DNA of 64,000 nucleotides from Bradyrhizobium hereditatis (GTDB lineage: Bacteria; Pseudomonadota; Alphaproteobacteria; Rhizobiales; Xanthobacteraceae): contig NZ_JAGKJK010000003.1 of NCBI RefSeq assembly GCF_020329435.1, positions 186,001 to 250,000 of the forward strand. The letters run 5' to 3'. The position numbers and the translations under genes are program-made. Below the pieces are notes generated by a model. The model did not search any database, was not told where the DNA came from, and worked only from the letters and a program-made list of their open reading frames with translations. Positions 1-8,859 of the stretch are shown here, one piece after another; position 1 is the first letter of the stretch, and the number at the start of each line of letters is the position of its first letter.

Positions 1-894
1 ACCCGGCCTGCACTTGCGGACGGAAGGACTGCCGGTGCGCCGCGGCTGGTGCTCGGCGAGCGCGCCGGAAAGGATGACGTCTTTTCACGACTGCCCATCG
101 CCAAATCGCTTCTGACAAAGAAGGCCGTCGTCGTCGGGGCCGGCGCGATCGGAAGCTTCTCCGGCCTAGAACTGGCGCGCGCCGGCATCGGAGAAGTCAC
201 CTTTCTTGATTTCGACATGGTCCAACCGGGCAACAGCCTGCGCTGGCCGCTGGGTCGCTCGGCCTGGGGAAGAGGCAAGGCCGCGGCTCTCGCGAACTTT
301 ATCGCCGAGAACTATCCATGGACGAAAGCGTGCTTCATTCCCGGGCGTCTCGGCGAGGCAACCACCAATGCCGCCGCGATCTCGCCTGACCCCGGCAACG
401 TGCTGGCGCCGGTCTTCCAGGCGCTGCGCGGCGCGGATGTGGTGGTCGACGCTTCCGCATCGGAAGAAGTACAGCTTGCCCTGTCACACTACTGCAAGCG
501 GCTCGGTGTACCTTACGTGGTCGGTCACGCGACACATGGGGTTGCAGGCGGCCTGGTCGCGCGTTTTCTGCCAGACGCCGAAGGCTGCTTCGTCTGCCTC
601 AACGAGCACTGGAAGGACAAGCGCATACCCGAGCCACGGGTCGACAACGCCGGCATGGTGATTCCGGTCGGCTGCAATGCCCCGACATTCACCGGCGGCG
701 GCTTCGACCTACAGGAGATCTCGCTCGAAATCGTTCGTACGGCGGTCGGACTGCTCTCGGAGGGAAACTACGATCCCGGCGGTTGGACCGTTGCCGTACT
801 GACGCTCAAGAACGAAGACGGATCGAGGACCCTGCCCCGCTGGGAGGCACACCCCTGCCCACCTCACCCAAAATGCTGCGGAGCCAGTCGATGA
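1..894 (+). CDS. E1-like (ThiF family) adenylyltransferase, 5' end outside window
   Basis: The frame is open from the first base, so the gene begins left of the window; a GTG at 49 is only an internal candidate start. The visible part carries a Rossmann ATP-binding loop (VVGAGAIGS), the acidic LDFDMVQPGNSLRW strand that contacts ATP ribose in E1/ThiF enzymes, and a helix rich in GKAAAL. Further on are two Cys-containing segments (CFVCLNEHW and VGCNAPTF), either of which could hold the metal-binding or catalytic cysteine. E1-like enzymes adenylate the C-terminal glycine of a ubiquitin-like protein. The stop overlaps the start of a JAB protease gene (ATGA), so the two are translationally coupled. 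That pairing is known from bacterial ubiquitin-like operons and from the Cap2/Cap3 accessory genes of CBASS. Whether an E2 domain or a Ubl gene lies upstream cannot be seen here. Confidence 0.85.
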   Translation, partial: TRPALADGRTAGAPRLVLGERAGKDDVFSRLPIAKSLLTKKAVVVGAGAIGSFSGLELARAGIGEVTFLDFDMVQPGNSLRWPLGRSAWGRGKAAALANFIAENYPWTKACFIPGRLGEATTNAAAISPDPGNVLAPVFQALRGADVVVDASASEEVQLALSHYCKRLGVPYVVGHATHGVAGGLVARFLPDAEGCFVCLNEHWKDKRIPEPRVDNAGMVIPVGCNAPTFTGGGFDLQEISLEIVRTAVGLLSEGNYDPGGWTVAVLTLKNEDGSRTLPRWEAHPCPPHPKCCGASR

Positions 895-1553
895 TCGTGT
901 GGCTGTCCTCGCGCGTGATGCAATCGATGGTCGAATGCGCGCGGGATTTGTCGCCCCTGGAGAACGGAGGGATCCTTCTGGGCTGGCGTTCAGGCGAGGA
1001 TCGTATCATCGTCGATCTGCGCGGCCCCGGCCCCCTCGCCCTTCACGGTCGCCATTGTTTCCTGCCGGAGGCAAGCGGCGCCGATTTGGACTATCTCGGC
1101 GACTGGCACTCGCATCCCGACGGCGTTGCCGAGATGAGCGATCTCGATTCGGCGACGCTCTTGCGGATAGCCCGACGGGTGAGTGAGCCGTTGATGCTCA
1201 TCGTCGCCGGGAGCGGAACGGACTGGTCGCCGCGTTGCTGGAAGGGACAGGTCGTCCGTTCATTGCTTCGGAGGCGACTGTTGGCGACGCCGCAGGAGCT
1301 CAAGATTTTCGATCCTTCTTCGGTCTGGCCGCGGCAGACTGCAATCTTATCGACGTCGTTGAAGACTCCGGCGCTAAGCTCGCCTTCGACCGGGCCTCAT
1401 CTGGTCTCCGGATTTCTTCCGAGTGACCGAACGCAATCGGTCGATCCTATCCACCCAAAGGCAATGCCGGTCATCTCGACGACTGACGAAGAGCGCGACA
1501 TTGGATGCACGCCACGTGGGATGAGCCAGGGCGCTCCAGCGGCCTCTTCCTGA
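891..1553 (+). CDS. JAB/JAMM-family deubiquitinase-like metalloprotease
   Basis: The ATG at 891 overlaps the upstream stop (ATGA) and starts a 220-residue protein with a canonical JAMM zinc site: Glu24 (ENGGILLGW), then GDWHSHP with His73 and His75, and Ser83 and Asp86 in MSDLD, giving HxHx7SxxD. Family members cleave ubiquitin-like proteins from precursors or conjugates; with the preceding E1-like gene this forms an activating/deconjugating pair. The JAB domain covers roughly residues 1-150. The remaining 70 residues are low in recognisable structure and may be a natural tail or the result of an old frameshift. An in-frame ATG lies at 873, but the coupled start at 891 fits the domain boundary. 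Most likely a Cap3- or BilC/Bub-like accessory protein of a phage-defence operon; the type cannot be decided from this fragment. Confidence 0.85.
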   Translation: MIVWLSSRVMQSMVECARDLSPLENGGILLGWRSGEDRIIVDLRGPGPLALHGRHCFLPEASGADLDYLGDWHSHPDGVAEMSDLDSATLLRIARRVSEPLMLIVAGSGTDWSPRCWKGQVVRSLLRRRLLATPQELKIFDPSSVWPRQTAILSTSLKTPALSSPSTGPHLVSGFLPSDRTQSVDPIHPKAMPVISTTDEERDIGCTPRGMSQGAPAASS

Positions 1554-1647
1554 CGACGCTTTGAAGATCGTCATGCGCGGCGTAGGCAATGAAGACAATG
1601 TCCTTGCATGATTAAGAAGGGTCTCTTCCATCTTTCGGGGTCAGTTA

Positions 1648-3954
1648 TCAGATGAACCAGAAATCGCTCGCGTGGAGCTGATCCAAGGTCGTATTCTTGA
1701 TCTCAATCGTGTTGTTAGCGTCTAAGGTGATCACGACGCTGGTGCCGCCCTGGATCATGTGCGATTGCACGGCATTGAAATCGGCAAGCACCGTCTTGTC
1801 GATTTGAATGAGGTCCTGGACACCATCGGTGTTCTGAAAGTCGGCGACTGTGTCCTTGCCGAAGCCGGCAGCAAAAACGAACGTATCATTGCCGGACCCG
1901 CCGGCCAGATAATCGTTGCCGCCGCCACCGGTCAGGCGGTCGTTGCCGCTGCCGCCATACAGGAACTCGTTGCCCGTACCGCCCTGCAGGCTGTCATTGC
2001 CGTCATCGCCAGACATTTGCGTTGCCGCGGTGCCGCCTTTCAGTTGGTCGTCGCCGGCGTCTCCGTGCATGATATCGAGTCCGCCGCTACCGGAGAGATA
2101 ATCGTTTCCATCACCGCCATTCATGACATTGGCGGCCCAACTGCCATAGAGCTGGTCCTTGCCGGCGCCGCCGTCGAGCAGGGCGCCGGTGTCGCCGGTG
2201 GTGGCTTTGATAATGTCGTTGCCGTCATCGCCATAAAGTTGATCCGTCGCCGTGGTGACGCCGGAGCCGCTGTTGATCGTGTCGTCTTCCGCTCCGCCGT
2301 GAATCACGTCCGCGCCCGGACCACCATTGATGGTGTCGTTGCCCGCACCGCCCTGGATCATGTCCGTCCCGGCGCCGCCGTTGATCACATCCTTGCCGGC
2401 TCCTCCGTCAAGGTTGTCATTGTCGGTCGATGAGCCGAAGAACAGGTCCTGATGCGCAGTCATGTCATAGTGGATGGACTTGTTCTGATAGAGATTCCAC
2501 GTTCCCGGCGAGCTCGGATTGACGGCGTCGGCGGCGGCAAGATGCTCGCCGTTGACGGTAATGTCCTTGATGTAGAGGTTGCGGTCCCCATTGGCGTTGG
2601 CGACGTCGTTGACGAAAGCAAGATCGAGACTGGAGACTGTCGCCGGGTTGGCGAAGGTGAATGTAAACGTCTGGAAGCCCGATGCATCGGTGGCGCTTCG
2701 GAATTCGACGGTGTTGCCGACCTGCTGCCCGTTGATCAGGAGCTGCATCTCGGCGCCGACGCCGTCGACGACGGAGCCGTAGCCCGTCACGGTGATAGTG
2801 GTCTCCGCGAGTTTCGGAATGATATCGGGGCCGCCGGTAACGCTGTCGTCGCCGCCGCCCGACTTGATCGTGTCGTTGCCGACCCCACCCGAGAGCACGT
2901 CATTGCCGCCGCCGACATCCATCAAATCGGCGGACGGAGAGCCCGTCAGATTCTGGCCGGGCGGCTGGTGCTGTCCGCCGTACCATTCAGTAATCAGCTC
3001 CCGCGCCGGCTTGCCTTGCGGCGAGTAGCCGATCGGCGAGTATTTGTTGTTCGTGTCCCAGTTCCAGATCGACGCGCCCCTGAACCAGCTTCCGCCTTCC
3101 GATGCCCACACCTGAAAGAAGGCATTGAAGGCGTCATACTGCTCCTGGACGTCCTGCGTCGTGCCTTCGGCCCAGCCGCCCGGGCTGATATTGGTTCCGT
3201 CGACGCTGCGATAGCCGGTTTCAGTGAAGAACACCTGCTTGTCATACTGCAGGGCAAGGGAGTGGAAGAAGTCGACCGGCGACATGTGGTTCATCACCTT
3301 CGCCCAGTAGTCGTCCGTGGACATGCTGTTCCACGCATTGACCATCTCCTCGACGGTCGGCTCAGTCGTCGTCGTCAGCGGCGGATAGGCGTTGATGCCG
3401 ATGACATCGACCTTGTCCCAAAAGCTGACATTGATGGCTTCGTCGGTCGCGGCGGCATAGGTGATCTCGCCGTGGAACACGGCGCGTATGGAATCAATGA
3501 GATCGACCCAGTAGCTTCGATATTCGGGGCCGGAGATCTTGCCCAACTCATTGCCGATCACAAATATGCTGACGTCTGCTTGTTCGGCGAGCTCCGCCAT
3601 GTGAACCATTTGCCTTTTATAGGAAAGGAAAAAGGAGGCGGGATCGCTCGGATTAAGTACGTACGCAAGACCGCCATCTAGGGCGGAGACCATGGGCTTC
3701 AGCGTGACAGAAAGGCCGAGCGCCTGGGCATTTGCCATGGCCTGAAGAATATTGGCATCGCTCTCGGTCTTGGCGGGATGGGCGAAGACATCGTTCGATG
3801 TCCTGGTTTGCATAAAAAGCCGGGGGGCGAACTCAATCGAATTTGCATTCGTTCCCGCAATCGCCTTCATAGCGGCGAGCGCGGAACTGGTGACGAATGC
3901 ACCATTATAGTTTGAGAGGAACCCAAACCCTTGAACTGGAAATACGCCTGCCAT
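1648..3954 (-). CDS. GH113-like glycoside hydrolase with RTX calcium-binding repeats
   Basis: A 768-residue protein. The start at 3954 has AGGAG seven bases upstream; in-frame starts at 3969 and 4023 are less well supported. Residues 1-340 form a clan-A type TIM barrel with the acid/base glutamate in FVIGNELGK (about Glu136) and the nucleophile in FFTETGYRS (about Glu245); the wording resembles GH113 beta-mannanases. A beta-sandwich of about 100 residues follows (VTGYGSVVDGVGAEMQLLIN onward), similar to calcium-dependent carbohydrate-binding modules. The C-terminal third consists of repeated GGxGxDxxx nonapeptides that bind calcium and mark proteins exported by type I secretion. There is no N-terminal signal peptide, as expected for RTX export. 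Likely acts on an extracellular or plant-wall polysaccharide; family assignment is by motif only. It stands alone, with no transporter genes beside it. Confidence 0.8.
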   Translation of the reverse strand: MAGVFPVQGFGFLSNYNGAFVTSSALAAMKAIAGTNANSIEFAPRLFMQTRTSNDVFAHPAKTESDANILQAMANAQALGLSVTLKPMVSALDGGLAYVLNPSDPASFFLSYKRQMVHMAELAEQADVSIFVIGNELGKISGPEYRSYWVDLIDSIRAVFHGEITYAAATDEAINVSFWDKVDVIGINAYPPLTTTTEPTVEEMVNAWNSMSTDDYWAKVMNHMSPVDFFHSLALQYDKQVFFTETGYRSVDGTNISPGGWAEGTTQDVQEQYDAFNAFFQVWASEGGSWFRGASIWNWDTNNKYSPIGYSPQGKPARELITEWYGGQHQPPGQNLTGSPSADLMDVGGGNDVLSGGVGNDTIKSGGGDDSVTGGPDIIPKLAETTITVTGYGSVVDGVGAEMQLLINGQQVGNTVEFRSATDASGFQTFTFTFANPATVSSLDLAFVNDVANANGDRNLYIKDITVNGEHLAAADAVNPSSPGTWNLYQNKSIHYDMTAHQDLFFGSSTDNDNLDGGAGKDVINGGAGTDMIQGGAGNDTINGGPGADVIHGGAEDDTINSGSGVTTATDQLYGDDGNDIIKATTGDTGALLDGGAGKDQLYGSWAANVMNGGDGNDYLSGSGGLDIMHGDAGDDQLKGGTAATQMSGDDGNDSLQGGTGNEFLYGGSGNDRLTGGGGNDYLAGGSGNDTFVFAAGFGKDTVADFQNTDGVQDLIQIDKTVLADFNAVQSHMIQGGTSVVITLDANNTIEIKNTTLDQLHASDFWFI

Positions 3955-5513
3955 CGTACGGCTCCTCATTCTTTCTTCAGTTTCTCTTGCTGCCTGGTGG
4001 CTCGGTTGCTTGCGCAGAGGCACCGGTCTGCGTGTTCAGCGTATTCAACGCAGCAGAGCATTCCACTCGCGCGCAGCGATGCAGCACGCCGCAGATACGT
4101 GTTCAACGTGGGCGTGTTATGACAGAATTAAGTTGATCTTGCGATTGCTGCTGTGCGTCTTTGCAATGTGAAGTGGATTTCAACTAAAACTCGAAACGGG
4201 CTTACTCAAAAATTCGAACCCCTTCACGCCACACCAACGTTTATGCCCCGGCGCAATGGTTTGCGCGTCCGACGGGGGGGGTTATCCATATTGAGCTAAC
4301 GAGAGTTGACCTGCTTCGTTCGGTCGATAACGACACGGCAAATCAATTTTAGACTGATTTCGAAATCCTGAACTCGCAGGCTAGGAGCACGCGCGATTGC
4401 CCGAACGCAATCTGGCTGTTTAGATTCCAATTAACGGGACATCAATTTGCGGCCGATGTAGCGCAAACTGTCATGTCGTACGATGCTTTCGAGGGATAGC
4501 TGCGACCAGTTGGTCATTCTTGCGCGAAAGATGCGAAACATGAGCGAGATTCTCCGCCAAGCGACGCAAGAAGATCGTTATGCGATCATTCGTTCCTGGA
4601 GCTCTAGTTCAGAGGCCCATGGGGCGTTTCCTCCCTGACTTGGCCGTGTGTAAAGTTCGCGCGGGCTTTTCTTTGCATTCAGCAAAAGCGCGGCGTTCAT
4701 ACATGTAAAGCGTAAAAGAGCTAGCAAGGGGCGGCCAAGCGAATTGATCGTTCGCCGTTGGTTGAATCGCAATGCGGTCAGGCAAAGTACTTCGTGCTGA
4801 GCCGCTTCGGCGGCCGTGCAGCCTGCTCCTCCGCGTTTGGGCGCGCAGCCAGCTTCCCCGCTGGCGCCAAAGCACTCGAAGTGGCCACACTCGAATTGTA
4901 GATCTTCCGGCCCGACAAAAATATGAAACGTGGCGAAGTCGTCAGCGTTCGGTATGCGTCGGGGAATTCCTCTCGTGCCCTCTCCAGCGGCATAGGTTGT
5001 CGATACGCTCGATTGAAAAGCGCGCCCAGTTCAGGGCTTCCATCCGCCGACATGACGCTGGGGCTGGAAATGCGCCCTGCGATCGCATCTGAGGCGTGCC
5101 GCGGTAGAAATACCTAGCCATGTCCCCCTCCTATGCCGTTTCGCCGATTGAGATGGGTTTGACCGCGCGATTGTATTTGGCGACACCCAAAACAGTCGGG
5201 CTCGTAGAAACAGGGTTACGCTTGGCCCTGCATAGTAACGAGATATCGATATCGATTAATGCAATGCGTCCGGCGTCGGCGAATAAATTCTGCGCTTCCG
5301 CGCTTTTCTCGACCGATTTCACCACACCGAATTGCCCACTTTTGCTCGCAGCAACCCAGCCCCCCCGGTTTTCGATTGCAGTGACGCCAAGGTGATCCGG
5401 AAGTTCGCCGAGTGCCCGAACGATCTAAGCGCGCTGTGGGTTCGCGCGGACAGCATTGTCCGCATTCTTAATCTGCGCTAGGGGAATCGAACCAAAGGAT
5501 GAACTGCTGACAT
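3955..5513. other. Long spacer without a convincing gene
   Basis: About 1.5 kb. Short open frames exist on both strands (for example 4778-5053 minus), but none has a recognisable family, a good start and plausible composition together. The segment holds one copy of a dispersed 65-base element (5236-5302) described separately. No nod box or tts box was seen upstream of either flanking gene. Confidence 0.5.
5236..5302 (+). repeat. Dispersed element, copy A (core GATTAATGCAATG)
   Basis: Contains TATCGATTAATGCAATGCG. It aligns for about 65 bases with the reverse complement of 9216-9282, sharing TAACGA, the core and a downstream TTCTGCG. A third, weaker copy lies at 8190-8260 on the plus strand. 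Function unknown. Confidence 0.55.
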
Positions 5514-6032
5514 ATGATGCCTCAGAATATGCCCAGTCTAGCAAGAGCGGTCGACAGTGGCTCTGCTGAGAGTCAGGAGGTGGTCCGGCGATTCATGTGG
5601 GAAATAAGATCGATCAATTTATGTCTGGAGGAACTTCGCCAATTCCGGGCCGATGTACTTGGCATTACTGGGCCACAGTGGATGATCTTGATGGCCTTGG
5701 CGGAGTTGGACAGAGAAAACGGTGTTCCGGTCAACGTGGTATCGAAATTTATGCATGTCGACCCTTCATTCGTCACGACCCAATCAAAGCTGCTGGAGAA
5801 GAAGGGCTTCCTGCGGCGTAGGACCTCCACTAGCGATGCCCGGGTCGTCCAGATGTCACTGACGGACAAGACTTACAAGCATCTCGCTAGCGTCGCTGCA
5901 CAACAGGAAGTCCTCGATGAGTTTGTTTTTGGTGATTTCGGTCTTCACGAACTGAGTGAGTTCGCTAACAGGCTCACTGCACTCAGGCATCGTCTAGAGA
6001 AAGCTCGCTTGAAAGTCGCTCTGGAGTCCTAA
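5514..6032 (+). CDS. MarR family transcriptional regulator
   Basis: A 172-residue protein with a MarR winged helix in the centre: GITGPQWMILMALAEL is the first helix pair, FMHVDPSFVTTQSKLLEKKG the recognition helix, and FLRRRTSTSDARVVQMSLT the wing with the family's DxR signature. Flanking helices at both ends would form the dimer interface. MarR proteins bind palindromic operators and are usually released by small phenolic ligands, which would suit a rhizosphere bacterium, but the ligand here is unknown. The nearest purine-rich stretch (AAAGGATG) is 15 bases before the ATG, so an in-frame ATG shortly downstream (5526) is possible. It stands alone, so its target is not evident from position. 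Confidence 0.85.
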   Translation: MMPQNMPSLARAVDSGSAESQEVVRRFMWEIRSINLCLEELRQFRADVLGITGPQWMILMALAELDRENGVPVNVVSKFMHVDPSFVTTQSKLLEKKGFLRRRTSTSDARVVQMSLTDKTYKHLASVAAQQEVLDEFVFGDFGLHELSEFANRLTALRHRLEKARLKVALES

Positions 6033-6424
6033 GGACCAAAACGCATAATCCTTATGGCGTATCTGAAAAAATTCCGACCTCGGCCTGCCGGATAGCTCGC
6101 GTCGCCTCGACATCGACCATGAGCGCGGAATCTCGGCATTCGAGCATCGCGAGCGCGAGTTTCTCAAACGGGATCGCGACAAGCGGATAAGACAGCTACT
6201 GCGCAGCATGCAAAAGAGCGAGAAGCGTCAATAGCACGGCCGTAATCAATAGTCCGAGACAAGCGCTAAAGTCTACCAACCATCCCGTGATGGGACATCA
6301 AAAGGTAACTTTAGGCCGTCCTACAGCGCCCTTTTTATTGGACCTCGACTAATGACCTTCCTAAGCAGATCGACTCCTAGGTAAGCTTGACCTGGAGGCC
6401 CACGGCACGTCCTGATCGCGGACC
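6033..6424. other. Spacer with a possible gene remnant
   Basis: Frame reading DHERGISAFEHREREFLK at about 6098-6234 plus looks coding but has no start codon and is cut by stops; it may be the tail of a lost gene. Nothing else recognised. Confidence 0.35.
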
Positions 6425-6601
6425 TCAATTGTCATCCGAGCCCTTTGGGGCTGTCGCTCGGGCTGGCTCGGCTTCCTGTATCTGCACATCGAACCAGCCA
6501 AGGTCCCTTAGCTCGCGCGCTTTCTTTTCGGCTCCGTCCCGACTATCTCGCTTCAATACAATGCGGCTTGCACCATCGCGGGCAAAGATCAAATAGGCCA
6601 T
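6425..6601 (-). CDS. Small conserved hypothetical protein (58 aa)
   Basis: Starts MAYLIFARDGASRIVLKRDS and ends with an acidic, disordered tail. A central segment (AEKKARELRDLGWFDVQI) predicts a beta strand plus helix. Short proteins with this layout are, to my recollection, widespread in Bradyrhizobium; the function is not known. It is read on the minus strand with a GA-rich stretch (CTGAAGA) just before the ATG. No partner gene is adjacent, and codon use looks genuine rather than antisense. Confidence 0.6.
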   Translation of the reverse strand: MAYLIFARDGASRIVLKRDSRDGAEKKARELRDLGWFDVQIQEAEPARATAPKGSDDN

Positions 6602-6866
6602 TCTTCAGTTCATATTTGGTCTGAGTCCGAGCGAAAAGAGGTCGCAGGCATTTTCGCGCTGCGACCTTCGGGCTTAAACAATCAATTATAAAAAGGCTCG
6701 ATCCGCCTGCCCGATATTTCGGATACTGATCTCCGCAATAAGGACTGTGGAGTCATATTTTGCTGTTCCTAATGAGGAACAGAACGGTTGTTGCAGCACC
6801 GAAACATGTTAATGCAGAGCCCGTTACCGTTGGGGTTATTTAAGTGGCGTTCGGGAATGTCATCGA
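6602..6866. other. Spacer, nothing recognised
   Basis: No gene, repeat or clear regulatory site seen. Confidence 0.4.
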
Positions 6867-7163
6867 TCAGATGACATTTAACAAGATCATTCCGGCAACT
6901 GTACCGATGCGTGCGAGGTCGGCCCAATGGCGACGCCCTTGTAATGTGCGGCCGATCGCCAGATGCCGACCGTTGCGACGATACTGTAAGTACTGCAAGT
7001 GCGTAGCCGACACAAAGGCAGCTACACTTCGATCGCCCATGATCAATGCCAGGAAGAAAATTGACGTGAGCACGTTGACCGCAATTCCGCCGGCCACCGC
7101 TCAATTCCAGAACGCCTGCCGCAGCGGCAAGTCCCCTTTCCAAAAGCGACGCAGGACGTTCAT
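6867..7163 (-). pseudogene. Remnant of a small inner-membrane protein gene
   Basis: Reading from an ATG at 7163 gives MNVLRRFWKGDLPLRQAFWN and then a TGA where family members have tryptophan, followed in frame by a hydrophobic segment (GGIAVNVLTSIFFLALIMGD). A second fault displaces the next stretch (CVGYALAVL is in another frame) before the original frame resumes with GRRHWADLARIGTVAGMILL. The intact parent would be a short protein with two or three membrane helices, of a kind common in Bradyrhizobium. One nonsense codon and at least one indel make it non-functional. Confidence 0.6.
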
Positions 7164-7307
7164 GTGGACCAATCCAGTATGGGACGATAATGCCTCGAAG
7201 CCGAAAACGGCATGACGGTGTATCTGCGCATGTTAATGCGACCGGGCAGTCAACACTGCCGCCGGCAACGCGTCTGCAAGATGCAACTGAACGCCTGGGC
7301 GATCTTG

Positions 7308-8162
7308 CTAACCGCCTGCTCTTTTGCTGAGGGACTCAGAAAGGGCATAAGCGCCTGAAAGAAGCTTGTAACAGCCACATGCCTTTTGCTCGAGACCCTT
7401 GCGTTCATGGATCTGCAAGACACCACGCATCTTGCGAATTAACCTTTGTTCTTCGAATCGGATTAGCGTCTCGGTTACACCAGCGCGGCGCAACCCCAAC
7501 GCGAACGAAAGGTAGTCATGGGTAATTGGAAGCACATGAGTGCCCAGAGCATCACTCGCCAAACAGAGCCAGCTCGCGAGCCGCTGTTCGCGATCGTGCC
7601 GAACCCCGCACAATCCCGTCTGAGCGCAATGCAAGGTCAACGCTTGAACGTACCGAAAAAGATGTTCTCGGATTTCAGGACGCTCCTTCGTCACCCGACG
7701 CAAATCCTCGACACGGATCCTGTGCGCACTTCCGGGAAAGAGCACAACAGATTGGTGCGTCGAAATATGCCCTACCACTAAGAGCGAAGCGCCGACGGCC
7801 CCCCAATGTCCTATCACCGCCGATTCAAGGATGCTTTCCGCCGCGACAATTCTCAGCGAGACGAGGCCCGACTCGATAAAATAGACGTAATCAAGATGCT
7901 TTTTCGGCTCCTGCAGGATCATGCGTTCTTTCAGCACGATCGGCTCAAGGAACTCGCCTATTGCCGCGAGGTCTTGCAGAGAAGGACTGGCGAGGATCGC
8001 ATTTTTCACAAAGGAGCGCGTACGAGGACGCATCTTAACAGGCCGGTCGAGCATCGGCTGTTTGCCGGAGGCCTTCGTGAGCGCTGCATCTCTTGAGCCG
8101 TCAAGCGCTTCGCGGACGGTGGACACATGGTCGGTCATAATGCGGCCCCCCTCTCCCGACAT
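7308..8162 (-). CDS. Crp/Fnr family transcriptional regulator
   Basis: A 284-residue protein (276 if translation starts at 8138). Residues about 60-180 form the cyclic-nucleotide-binding-like beta barrel (ILQEPKKHLDYVYFIESGLVSL), followed by the long dimerisation helix and a C-terminal winged helix with a recognition region around LSFALGLRRAGVTETLIRFE. No N-terminal cysteine cluster of the Fnr type is present, so it should not carry an oxygen-sensing iron-sulphur centre; ligand binding is not predictable. Rhizobia use many such proteins (FixK relatives) for microaerobic and stress control, but this one lacks features that would tie it to FixK. Both in-frame starts have purine-rich leaders. 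No operon partner; IS66 debris lies directly upstream. Confidence 0.85.
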   Translation of the reverse strand: MSGEGGRIMTDHVSTVREALDGSRDAALTKASGKQPMLDRPVKMRPRTRSFVKNAILASPSLQDLAAIGEFLEPIVLKERMILQEPKKHLDYVYFIESGLVSLRIVAAESILESAVIGHWGAVGASLLVVGHISTHQSVVLFPGSAHRIRVEDLRRVTKERPEIREHLFRYVQALTLHCAQTGLCGVRHDREQRLASWLCLASDALGTHVLPITHDYLSFALGLRRAGVTETLIRFEEQRLIRKMRGVLQIHERKGLEQKACGCYKLLSGAYALSESLSKRAGG

Positions 8163-8189
8163 GCGGCGGTCACCTCGCTGACACGTAAC

Positions 8190-8260
8190 GAAAATTTGAT
8201 TGGGACTGTAAGGACACTTTCATCCTGATTAATGCAATGAGCCTGGCGTTGAAGCTCAAA
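8190..8260 (+). repeat. Dispersed element, copy B
   Basis: Contains CTGATTAATGCAATGAGCC. With copy C (9216-9282, opposite orientation) it forms an inverted pair around the 1 kb that holds the IS66 transposase fragment. Similarity to copies A and C outside the 13-base core is weaker. Confidence 0.45.
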
Positions 8261-8344
8261 TCCCGCGTTCGAGCGCCCTTCCTCGACGGATTCAATACCT
8301 TCCCTGTCGAACTGCTTCTCAAGTGCGGTGTCAGCCAGGGCGCC

Positions 8345-8700
8345 TCAGCCCGCCAACGCGAGCGTTGCGCGAGCCACCGCTCGATAGATTCCACGAGCGG
8401 TTGGCTGTTGCCGAACGAGACGGCGCCTCGGGGCTACCGCAACGGGTGTCCTTCTCGATGGCATAGAACTCGGCGATGTGCTTGAGCGTCTCGCCCACAA
8501 TGGGCGAAGGACCAGGAGTAGTAAGTTCGCAGAAGTTACGCCGCGCGCCGATCGGCAGAATTGAGAGCAAAGGCTGAGTGTCGATGAAACAGCGTCGGCC
8601 AGCATGATCAAATTGAATCGAAGATTGAGTCCGACCATCGTTGGTGAAGCGCACGCCACCATCAACTCGTCGTTGGGCCGATGCCCTTCGTCCTCTAAGC
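8345..8700 (-). pseudogene. IS66 family transposase (TnpC) fragment
   Basis: Two overlapping minus-strand frames together give recognisable pieces of the IS66 large transposase: GARRNFCELTTPGPSPIVGE, then TLKHIAEFYAIEKDTRCGSP and, after a frameshift, RREA-like residues and ESIERWLAQRSRWRAE. The order matches the region just before the C-terminal catalytic part of TnpC. The N- and C-terminal parts are missing and the frame is broken, so it is a dead remnant. Confidence 0.65.
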
Positions 8701-8859
8701 TGGGTGACACCTTCCCGTCAGCTCGTCGTCAGCTTGCCTGAGTATCATTTGCAGCAGGGCGTAAGCAGCCCGAACTCACTGCGACGAAACGTACGCCGAA
8801 GCGACCCGCGAATCGCCATGTATAATCGAATCAGTGGCTTATCCACACACGCTGCCTGA

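Noticed and set aside
1759..3681. Long plus-strand frames opposite the RTX glycoside hydrolase
   Set aside because: They mirror the repeats of the minus-strand gene, lack any family and have repetitive composition expected of antisense.
4778..5053. 91-codon minus-strand frame
   Set aside because: Briefly resembled a small DUF6894-type protein because of an upstream MARYFY-like start, but the two are in different frames and the pattern does not hold.
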